Source of the DNA: Cladopsammia gracilis
Lineage: Eukaryota > Cnidaria > Anthozoa > Scleractinia > Dendrophylliidae
DNA: 64,000 bases
Reading direction: 5' to 3'
NCBI GenBank assembly: GCA_022457155.1
Contig: JAJGOT010000339.1
Location: 1-64,000, forward strand
Shown: positions 45,187 to 55,300 of the stretch, piece by piece
How positions within the stretch are numbered: position 1 is the first letter of the stretch
Layout: the number at the start of each line of letters is the position of its first letter
Translations under genes and position numbers: made by a program
The notes under the pieces: model-generated
What the model saw: only the letters and a program-made list of their open reading frames with translations
Told to the model about the DNA's origin: nothing
Database searches by the model: none

Positions 45187-45717
45187 AGGCCATTTTCGAG
45201 TTGCTTTTTGTCTCGTTATCAGAGTGAGGCTTGGTGCACAACCTTTCATGTGAAAATTAGTTTTATTTACATGTGAATGAAAACTAATTTTCATATGGTG
45301 GTTACTAGAATGGATACTCCAAAATCAGGTTGGACACCTTATTGAGACTTATATAACGGAGTAACTGGTTAGCTTTCAGTTGAGGTTAGGGGCAGCAGTT
45401 TATATAGTTAAATTTAGGACTAAGCAACCCGAGAAGCTAGGTGGTACAGTGGTACGGTAGGCTATGTAAGCCTAAGCCTAGGTTCATAGGTTCAATCCTG
45501 AGTGGGGATTTTAGATTTTCTTTTTTACACTTAAAAAATTTATTGAAAATAAATTATAAGTGTCGACATTACGTTATATAATTCTCAATAAGTGTCCGAG
45601 GTGATCCAACCTGATTTTGGAGTATCCATTCTAGTCACGACCATTTTCATATGAACTGGTTGTGCACCAAGCCTCGCTTTGATAACGAGACAAAAAGTAA
45701 CTCGGAAATGGCCTATT
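45187..45717. mobile_element. Nested MITE pair
   Basis: The outer inverted ends are AATAGGCCATTTTCGAGTTGC and AACTCGGAAATGGCCTATT, followed inward by TTTTTGTCTCGTTATCA and GGCTTGGTGCACAACC. Inside, TCCAAAATCAGGTTGG is inverted at 45320 and 45607 and encloses the second copy of the tRNA-like TIR element (45326-45625). Shared end sequence is also seen at 50898-51081. Confidence 0.75.
45326..45625. mobile_element. TIR element with tRNA-like interior, copy B
   Basis: TTGGACACCTTATTGAGACT at the left is inverted at the right (about 45590-45610). The interior matches 3450-3700 closely, including GGTTCAATCCTGAGTGGG. Confidence 0.7.
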
Positions 45718-46039
45718 CCGTGGGGTTTGAGAGTGCCGATTCGAAAGATGATTTTTTGTTCTAAGTTTTTACGGCTTTCTGTGTTGCCCTGGTGTAGGGA
45801 AACGCCACAGATTTTCATGTGCTGTTTAGAATGGTTAGCAAGATTGAAATGACGCGCGACTGTTTTGGATGCGTCCAGTGTGGTTGTCCCGCGAAACCTC
45901 TCGCCATGCGCTTCAAGTATTGTGGCAAATCAACAGCAAAACTACCCAGACGGAGCACAATTACATAATTTGTATCCCGCGCTGTTAATTCAATCGTTAA
46001 TTCACAACAATGCTGCGCGCGATGATTTCTTTAAATTAC

Positions 46040-46500
46040 CTATTCGTTAGTGAACTCTATAGCTGCCAATACCGTACGATTTTAGCAATAAAAATGCAAT
46101 GATGCATTGCTTTCTTCATAGAAACAAGAACTGATTGTTAACACCGTTAACTCGCAATGATGCTGCGTGAGTTGATTTGTTTTATTTACCTATTCGTTAC
46201 TGTTCTTTTTAGCTACCAGTACCGTACTATTTAGCAATGAAAATGCAGTAATGCATTGCTTTTTATAGGAACAAGGACTGATTGTTAACAGCGTTAATTC
46301 TACCTATTCGTTACTGTTCTTTATAGCTGCCGATCTGCTCAATTTAGCAATAAAAATGTAGTGATGCATTGCATTTTTTATAGGAACAAGGATTGATTGT
46401 TAAAACCGTTAATTCACAATAATGCTGTGCGTGTTGACTTCTGTTATTTACCTATTCGTTAATGTCCGAATGAAAAAACACAAGGACTGATTGTTAATAT
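46040..46500. repeat. Tandem repeat of about 130 bp (right TIR region)
   Basis: Three to four units contain ACCTATTCGTTA.TGTTCTTT, AGCAAT.AAAATG.A.TGATGCATTGC and GGAACAAGGA.TGATTGTTA. They match, inverted, the left side at 42850-42985 and 44562-44600. Confidence 0.75.
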
Positions 46501-46724
46501 CGTTTATAATTTAATTAAATTAAATCGCGTTAAATCAACTTTCAAAGAATATATCACTTCCTATTACAAATGTTTTTTTTTTTTTGCGTTTTCCACACTC
46601 CGCACTTTCCACACTCTTCATTTTCCACACTCCTCATTTTCTCACACTCCCATTTTCCACACTCCGCATTTTCCACACTCCGCACTTCGCGTTTTCCACA
46701 CTCCGCGTTTTCCACCTAACCGTC

Positions 46725-47547
46725 TGACGGAAACCTTGCTACGAACTGGAAACGATTCAAACGAACCTGGGACAACTACTCGATTGTGGCCAGACTTCAG
46801 CGTTTCGATGAAAAATTCAAGACGGCAATGTTTCTCTCTGTAATAGGAGAAGATGCAATGGAAATATTCGACGGAATGGATTTCACACCAGAAACCGACC
46901 GTCAAGTACTTAGCAAAGTAGTAAAAAAATTTGAAGAGTTCTGCATCGGAGAAACGAACGAAACCTATGAGAGGTTAATCTTTAATCGAAGAAATCAAGA
47001 AGAAAACGAAAGTATCGATCAATATGTGACGGTATTGCGAAAGCTCGCTCAGACATGCAATTTCTGCAGTTGTCTACAAAATTCGCTTATCAGGGATCGG
47101 CTGGTCTTAGGAATAAGGGACGAGTCGATTCGAAAGAAATTGTTGCAAGAAAAGAAGCTTAACCTCTCACGCGCTGACCTATGCCCCTCGTCAACAGAAG
47201 GAGCCTCTCCTAAGCCACGAAGTAAGTGGGCAAAGGTCGCCACAGACCTTTTTCAGTTCGAGAACAAAGACTACCTCGTGACAGTAGACTATTTCTCTGA
47301 TTTCTTTGAGGTAGACCGCCTGTACAGCACGACTTCTGAAACAGTCATAAAGAAGCTGAAAGGCCACTTTGCAAGATACGGGATACCAGACGAAGTAATC
47401 TCTGATAACGGGTCACAGTTCACTGCTGAAGAGTTTCGTGTCTTCGCTCAAGCTTACGGGTTCAAGCATACGTGCACCAGTCCGCATCACCCTCAGTCCA
47501 ACGGCAAGACCGAATCAGCAGTAAAGCAAGCCAAGAAAACCCTGTGA
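46725..47547 (+). pseudogene. Gag-integrase fused remnant
   Basis: The first part is a Gag capsid-like segment (NWKRFKRTWDNYS, RQVLSKVVKKFEEFCIGE, ESIDQYVTVLRKLAQTCNF, LIRDRLVLGIRDE). After NLSRADL the frame passes directly into an integrase core: WAKVATDLFQFENKDYLVTVDY, then ISDNGSQFTAEEF, then SPHHPQSNGKTESAVK, giving the D, D and E of the catalytic triad. Nucleocapsid, protease, RT, RNase H and the integrase zinc finger are absent. TGA at 47545-47547 interrupts the integrase in a position consistent with a CGA to TGA change. Confidence 0.85.
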
Positions 47548-48161
47548 ATGGCAAGAAGAGTGAGCGGCAATGATTTGGCCCTCCTGAACGTCCGGAATAC
47601 GCCTCAGGGAGGATACAACACGAGCCCAGCCCAAAGAATGATGAGCAGGAGAACAAAGACCCCTCTTCCAGTCTCCACAAGTCTACTGAAGCCTCACGTG
47701 TTCAAAATACCATGGACATCATTCGCAAGAAACAAGCCAAGCAGCAACACTATTACAACAGGGGAGCCAAGACCCTAGAACAGCAGCATAAAGGAGACAG
47801 GGTGAAACTTTAGCCATTTACCCTTGGAAAGAAAGACTGGGCTGACGGACAGGTGGTAAAGGAAGTGCGTCTCCGGTCCTTTGAAGTACAAGCGGATGGG
47901 AAGGTGTACATCAGAAACCGAAGGCACCTGCGAAAGTACGAACACATCGAGGACATCGAACCGCCCGCAGAGTCGCCAGTCCCGGAGATAACTGAAGAAG
48001 CTAGTACTGCAATAGATGCGGAGATAGGCGTTTCATCAGATGGCCAACAGGGGGAGAGCGGGCCACTGCCAGAGAGCGGCCGGAACCACAGTAACCTCAG
48101 CAACGTGCCCAGACACGGCTTACAGAACCCGCAGCGGGCGGTTGCCTGTAAGACCCGCTAG
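47548..48161 (+). pseudogene. Integrase C-terminal remnant
   Basis: After the stop the frame continues to 47778 (TSPAQRMMSRRTKTPLP, as in Gypsy integrases). Then, after a frameshift near 47700-47780, another frame runs to 48161 (KQAKQQHYYNRGAK, KGDRVKL then a stop, and DGQVVKEVRLRSFEVQ). It is non-functional. Confidence 0.75.
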
Positions 48162-48260
48162 ATTCAATGACTTTATCATGGACTAACCATAGGATTAAAA
48201 TGACGCTTTCTAAAGACAGTTAATGTTCAACGTGATTATATTTGTTTTTGTTTTTTTATT

Positions 48261-48270
48261 GAAGGGAAGA
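48261..48270 (+). promoter_or_regulatory. Polypurine tract of the LTR element
   Basis: GAAGGGAAGA immediately precedes the 3' LTR, the usual plus-strand primer position. Confidence 0.75.
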
Positions 48271-48414
48271 TGTGACGATATGTGTTGATTTACTGTAATT
48301 CGAGAGGTTGTTTTATATGTATGGCAATGCGACCGAGTTTTCGCATGAAACAATAAATCAAGGATTACAATCAAAAGCTGGCTTTATTGGATGCGCCATT
48401 CGACAAACTTAACA
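48271..48414 (+). repeat. 3' LTR, 144 bp
   Basis: It starts TGTGACGATATGTG and ends CGACAAACTTAACA. It has a 40-bp deletion relative to the 5' LTR plus a few substitutions, so the insertion is not very recent. Confidence 0.9.
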
Positions 48415-48419
48415 CTGGC

Positions 48420-49331
48420 CGACCAGTTCTGGACGACCAGTTACGAGTTGAGCGTTCTGGCCGAACAGTTCTGACAAATGGTAAGCGCCCTACGTCAATC
48501 CCGTTCCTAAGGTCTCATCATCATCATCTTTATCATCTTTATTGAGTCAGTAAAGTCCATAAGGCATCGCACTAACTGCAAACCTATATGTACTAGCAGT
48601 AATCACAGACTGATGGAGACGCGTTCGAAGGAATTTCCAGCGGAAATAAGCCCTTTAAACATACCAATAGGGGCGGCCATTTGGGAGACCGTCTGCCAAA
48701 AATTCTCAAATTTTACTGCACATAAACCACAGGAAAACCAACACGAAATTAGGATTGCGTTCTTCGAACGCGATAGTAGGGAGAGAGAGGGAGAGAGACG
48801 GGAAAAAGAAAGACCCTGGGAACGAGGTTTCATCAACATGAGCAAATCAACCATCTGTCTGACGAATTTTTTGATTATAAATTCTATAGACTGCTAGCAA
48901 CCTGTTTCTCACTCGAAATGCGTGCTCGCGAGAATAGAAGCCTTCACAACGGGCGCTTCTCATTCAAGCGGGTTTGTGTAGGCTAATGTCATGTAATGTC
49001 AAATTCTATGCCAAATTCTGCTCTTCCTTGTTTTGTTCCATTGTCATAAATTTCAATTTGCGCAATTAGTCTTATATTTGGTAAATACAAAGGAACGTAT
49101 TTTTTTAAAAACTAAAAGTTAATTCACGTTTATCAGTAGCAATGGCTCCTGGGCTCCTGCGTTGTTAAGGTTATGTCAGCTGACGTAACTGTGCGTAAGG
49201 CGGTATATTTCGAGGTAGTGTTACATGATGGTGGGCTTAGAACTTTCTCCCTCTCTCTCCTCCTGTCCCTCTCCCCCAAGGTAAGACTGCTACTCAGGTT
49301 ACCGGTGACGAGAAGGATGTGTTGATAGCAA
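48420..49331. other. DOCK upstream region
   Basis: It contains a purine-rich GGGAGAGAGAGGGAGAGAG stretch at 48778-48800 and a CCCTCTCTCTCC pyrimidine stretch at 49248-49270, close to the inferred translation start. No TATA box can be assigned and no other gene was seen. Confidence 0.4.
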
Positions 49332-52300
49332 ATGGCCGCCAATATGGCCGCTCAGAGCTCGGGCAGCCAAAATTCTACTGGCTCAACCAGGGCATTTGCC
49401 CAGAAACTAAACAAGTAAGTCAACTGACACTTCCCTTGAAATTTAACCAAATTTAAGAGGATTTGTTAAATATAGTTAACGTGTCTGCTTCATTCTAGAT
49501 TTCGGCGAAATGGCTCGACTACTTTTGGCACACAGACAAGTTTCACTAAATCGCCGTCAACTTCGAGTTCCTTTCTTCATTTTGCGACGGGAACGGTACG
49601 TCATTCGTAATACAATACGCACATAAGATTTAACAAACGTTTGGGGTGATAAGCCTAGAAGCTTGTTTGTTATGCGCCGTTGAAAAATCCCAACAAAAAT
49701 CCCGTCACAGCAGTGAAAGAGAATTCCGACAGTCAGTTAATGGGACATTGTAATTATATATATATTTATCATTGTTACCTCGTTATTTGACGGAAATTGA
49801 TAATCATTTGCATTAATTTGTGATTCTTTGATTAATGAATGGATTTTGAGAGCAACTGAAGGAAAACAGTGAGCGAGAAATAGTGATTTAGTATTTTAAC
49901 TGTAAATTTAATACTGAAAAACAACAACTTATAATAGTCTAGAAATTGATAGGTGGTGGAGACAGGAAGTCGCCCACAACCGGCCTATTATTTTCCTTAA
50001 AAAAAAAAAATTGCGAGTTTCAATATTTCTTTTATTGTAGATTGCATATGATCTGCAAGGAGAAAGATCCTGCAGAAAGTATTTGTCCAAAAAATGTTAT
50101 ATTTTGAAATTTTAATGTTACTGTTTTGGTTTGTGGGTGACAAATTTTACAGAAGGGTCATTGAGACATGCCACTTATAATTCAGAGCTATCAAGCCTCA
50201 TGCATTGAGTGTGAGACTCACACAATTGGATGCTTTTATGCTTAAACAAGTATTTCTCGTGCATTAATTATTTTTATTTATTTATTTTTTACAATTTTTT
50301 TATGCAAATGGTTCGTTTTGATGTAGACAAAATTACTAGCTAGCAAAGTACTTACACCTAATCAATAATCATGCTTAATCATTCTCTGTTTTGCATTTAT
50401 ACCTGCTTTGAACAGCTAAAACATTATCAGAGCATTGCACCAGTATCTTAAGGTCAAGGGTTCAAATCCTGTTCAAGCCTGAATTTTTTTCAGGTTGCTT
50501 TTTCAACTGCTTAACAAATTTCACTCATAAAACATTATCCCTGACTATCCCCAAATAATTTCGCATCAATAAAAAAATTCAAGATCAAAAAGTGTGTGAA
50601 ATTTTTGTAAGGTCAAGGGTTCAAATCCTGTTCAAGTCTGAACTTTTTTCAGGTTGCTTTTTCAACTGCTTAACAAATTTCACTCATAAAACATTATCCC
50701 TGACTATCCCCAAATAAATTCGCATCAATAAAAAAAATTCAAGATAAAAAAGTGTGTGAAATTTTTTGTACTCAAAACATCAGGTTTATTTTCTATCAGT
50801 TTGAAACGTATAGGAGCAAAACAGCAACAAAAGAAACCATTTAAGAGCACCTCATTCATGTGCGCATTAATGTGCGCACAACATACATGTAGGTGTCCAA
50901 TAGCCCATTTCCGAGTTGCTGATCTTTGCCTCCTTTTCCAACCGAGGCCAAGTGAAAAAAACTATTCATATGGATATAAGTTTTATTTGCATGTGAAACA
51001 AAACTCCTATTCATATGAATGGTTTTGCACTTGGCCTGTGTTTGAAAAGGAGGCTAAGAGCAACTCAGAAATGGGCCATTACAGCTGTAATTGGACACTG
51101 ACATGATTGCAATAGGTGCTTGGATGATCAATCACAATAGACAATTTTGTTATTGATATGATTATGATAAAAATAAAAACTGCCACTAATACAATATACG
51201 GGTCACTCCATTTATGAAGGTGTGTCTTATAGGTTTGACTGTAATATACTCAATTCAGACTAATGTCCGTGTTAATATCAAATTATTATTTACATATAAT
51301 GTACATTTGTTTCAGATTCCTCTTAATGAGGTTGTGGAACCTCCTGAGTTTGAGGAGATTGTGCTGGCAAACCAACCATTCAACGAAAATGATCCAAAGA
51401 GTAAAATGCTGGAATTTCCAGATGATGACATAGAGGTCACCACTATCACGAGGCAGTGTCGCACTGTCTTGCCATGTTTTCCTAAGGATACTGGGTAACA
51501 ACATTACACAGGAAAAAATACAGGTTCCCATTTTTCGATATTTCACGGTATTAAAATACCCACAAAAATCTCAAATTTGGAAGAGTGAACTTGGGAATTT
51601 ACTAAGCGGGAGGGGGGGTCTTCACAAGCCTAATGACTCACAACTGCCAGAGCTTAACCCGGATTCTGTGGCATGAAGCGACTGAGAGTATTACTACTGC
51701 CCCTTGGATGGGATGCTTGTCCATCACAAGGTTACCCCCCAGCAATATATCGCCATTACCCATTTATACACGTGGGTGGAGAGAGACAATGTGGAGCAAA
51801 GTTTCTTGTCTCAGGAAACAATGCGACGGCAGAGACCAGGCTTGAACCACCAACCTTCAGGTTGACGCGCTAACCTCAAGACACGCTAACCACTAGCCAC
51901 TTGGAATTTTGTGGGTGTTCTATAAATACCCCCAAAAATGTCCAAAATGGGAATCTGGAATTTTTTTCCTTTTGATTTATTATCATGACAATGATGGTAG
52001 TACTGTACAATAATTCAGGAGATTTTGCTAGGAACCATATTTTGGGTAGTGTTAGGAATTGGCTATCATTTCAGAATCAACCGTCGGAAATAATTAATTA
52101 CAGTATGTACACTTGATTGCAATTACGTTCATTCTAGGCCAGACAAGACACACTTTTCTCAATCACATTTTAAGAATTTTTTCTCCGTGTTTATATATGT
52201 TAGTTGTAGTTCAATTTTATCCTTGATTCAATTGTCATTGTCCTTTGTTTTATATATATATATATATATTTTTTAAACTTTATTTAAATGTCAAAGACCG

Positions 52301-55300
52301 CTTAGCCAGGGAGAAATCTCCCTTACTAATATGGGGACATTCTAAAAATTAAATTGAAATAAATAAATAATTACTAGTAATAATTAAAAAGCTATGTACA
52401 TTAGGATATCTAAACTATTTACAATAAAATTACATATTAGTGTAGAAAAGAACAATGGAAAATAGAAATTTAATAAAGGATACATGTAAAATTGAACTAC
52501 AACATATTATACATTGTACACTACAAAATAATAAAGATAATATAAGTTTCAATAAGGCTTATTAAAAAGTCTGATCAACCAGAAAGTATGGTCAGAGTGA
52601 TGTTTTGGTACTTGTTCTTGCAGTTTAAGGAGGCTCGTGCCCATTTCTCAAGTCCACACCCTTTCAAATTTAATGAGCCATATCTTTTGTTGTAGTGCAT
52701 AAAAAGACAAGCCACTTTGCATGCAAACACACAATACATTGAACTTTATGGGAGTATAGGATTTGTTTACATCGGTGCTTCCATGGCAATGGAATGGTGA
52801 TCCTCTGAAATTCACAAGTTGCGGAGTTTCTCTAGATCAAGAGAAATTTTTGTAAAACCCGCTAGTGGACTAATTGATTAGACCATGGGCTTCAGCTGGA
52901 CAAAGTTTGAAAGAAATGTATGAGAGCGTTTTCGAAATTTTTAGGGATGAAGTTTTGGGGATTATAAATACAGTGAAAAACATACTATCGACATAATTGG
53001 CTAACATGTAAAGAAAATGATGCGCGATGGGAATGCAGTTTCATCTCATAGTAGTTTGATTCCATTTGAAATGGTGTGTGAAAAAGTGAGGGGGTTGCTT
53101 TGGCCGATTGTGAGAAAGAAGAATTTGATTAGTGTGCGTTCAGCTGCTCTTGATGCCATTTTTGTATGTAATTTGGTCTACGCCTACAAATGTGGTGATA
53201 ATTTGGAAACCGCGAGATAAATTTTTTTAAAAATTTGACAATCTCGAGATTGGTCATCAATATATATGGCCTGCAAGTTTCAAGGACATTGAAGACATGC
53301 AAGGCAATAAAATAGGGCCTCCAATAAACCATTTTTTTCCCGCAGATTTTGTGTTTACAAGTGAGCTTCCTCATTATTCACGAGTATTGTTTTCGAGTTT
53401 CGTATGCACGTGCAAAACTTTAGCAAAAAATTTATTTGCTTCGGAACAGAACGTTCGATTGCTTTCCGAAGAATTTTCCGAAATATGCTAATAGCTGGCT
53501 TGAGAATTGTAATAAGATTACGCACTCGATTTTGCGCTATTACGCTGTAATGCAGCCATACCGAGGGCCTCTAAAATTGCAGGACAAGAAGAACATATCC
53601 CAATTTGGAAATTTATAAACGTAATGCAGAAACAGTGCTGCTTTAATATGTTACACGCAAGGACAGCGTGACAACGTTATATTTTAGCTGAGAATTCTGC
53701 TTTGCTCCATTTTATATCTAAATAAGGAACAGATGCTACGCCGATTGCAACAAATAACCAGAGTGAGACAATCATAAATGTGTTATTTCTGCATCCGGCA
53801 CTTGATGAAATGTGATGTTTCCGACGTTGTCGTCTTCATCAGTACTGTTGTCATTGCTATTCGTAACGCAAGCCAGTTATTAGCATGTTTCGGAAAATTA
53901 TTCGGAAAGCAATCGAGCGTTCTGTTCGATGCAAATAATTTTTTTTGTAAAGTTTTGCACGTGCATATGAAACTTGAAAACAATACCCATGAATAATGAG
54001 GACGCTCACTTGTAAACACAAAATCTGCGGGAAAAAATTGGTTCATTGGAGGCCCTATTTTATTGCCTTGCGTGTCTTCAATGTCCTTGAAACTTGCAGG
54101 CCATATATATTGATGACCAATCTCGAGATTGTCAAATTTTTAAAAAAATTTATCTCGCGGTTTCCAAATTATCATCACATTTGTAGGCGTAGACCAAATT
54201 ACATACAAAAATGGCATCAAGAGCAGCTGAACGCACACTAATCAAATCCTTCTTTCTCACAATCGGCCAAAGCAACCCCCTCACTTTTTCACACACCATT
54301 TCAAATGGAATCAAACTACTATGAGATGAAACTGCATCCCCATCGCGCATCATTTTCTTTACATATTAGCCAATTATGTCGATAGTATGTTTTTCACTGT
54401 ATTTATAATCCCCAAAACTTCATCCCTAAAAATTTCGAAAATGCTCTCATACATTTCTTTCAAACTTTGTCCAGTTGAAGCCCATAGTCTAATCAATTAG
54501 TCCACTAGTGGGTTTTACAAAAATTTCTCTTGATCTAGAGAAACTCCGCAACTTGTGAATTTCAGAGGATCACCATTCCGTTGCCATGGAAGCACCGATG
54601 TAAACAAATCCTATACTCCCATAAAGTTCAATGTATTGTGTGTTTGCATGCAAAGTGGCTTGTCTTTTTATGCACTACAACAAAAGATATGGCCCATTAA
54701 AATTGAAAGGGTGTGGACTTGAGAAATGGGTACGAGCCTCCTTAACCCTTTTGAGTGAAAAGTTTAGTGCACTTTTTATGGTAACATATATTTTCTGTAT
54801 TGTATTTTTAAATTGTTTGTTTGCTGTTAATATTCATTTTTCTCTGCAGAATTGAGAACAACCCACAGCTTAAAGACTGCATTCATTGCTACTCAGCTGA
54901 CTGGGCAATTGTTAATCGCAGGTACGGTATGAATAAAGTCACATGTGTTGTAAACATCCTTCCTGGATTTGTAAGATTTTACAAACTTCTTGTTCAATTC
55001 AATGTTAAGTATAACATGCCAACTCTCCTAGATTATCTGAGAGTTTCAGAGCGGATCTCCCAGTCTCTGGTACAGATCACTGAATCTCCCACTTCAGATA
55101 AAAGCCAATTTGGTTCTTTTCCGTACAACAGGCTAAGTTTTACCCATAATTTCCCCCCAATCCAGACATTTCCGTCAGTGTTTCAAATTCATGTTAAGTT
55201 CTTGGCTGCATGTCTGTGTGCCTTACACTCAATTACTCAGACATCTGCCATCAGCAGTTATAAGCAACTATGTAGGGGTACAGGGTAAGTCAATGAAATG

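Larger units (their letters stand above)
42522..46724. mobile_element. Long-TIR (MULE-like) element inside Gag, 4.2 kb
   Basis: The ends GGTCAGGTGGAAA (42522) and TTTCCACCTAACCGTC (ending 46724) are inverted. Inward on both sides come GTGTGGAAAATGAGGA-type minisatellite, then TTTGAAAGTTGATTTAACGCG and AACAATCAGTCCTTGT blocks in inverse orientation, so long terminal inverted repeats are visible. Precise removal leaves the Gag frame continuous, which fixes the boundary. The only protein signal is a SWIM-finger frame (44600-44917), as found at the C-terminus of Mutator-like transposases. A target duplication is not evident. Several further elements are nested inside. Confidence 0.7.
42140..48419 (+). 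mobile_element. Short-LTR Gypsy-type retrotransposon, internally deleted and nested
   Basis: The target duplication CTGGC lies at 42140-42144 and 48415-48419. LTRs (TGTGACG..CTTAACA) are at 42145-42328 and 48271-48414. The primer site is directly after the 5' LTR and a purine tract directly precedes the 3' LTR. The coding body is a Gag segment joined to an integrase core, with protease, reverse transcriptase and RNase H missing. A 4.2 kb foreign element (42522-46724) interrupts Gag. A stop and a frameshift follow in the integrase region. The copy cannot move on its own. Confidence 0.88.
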
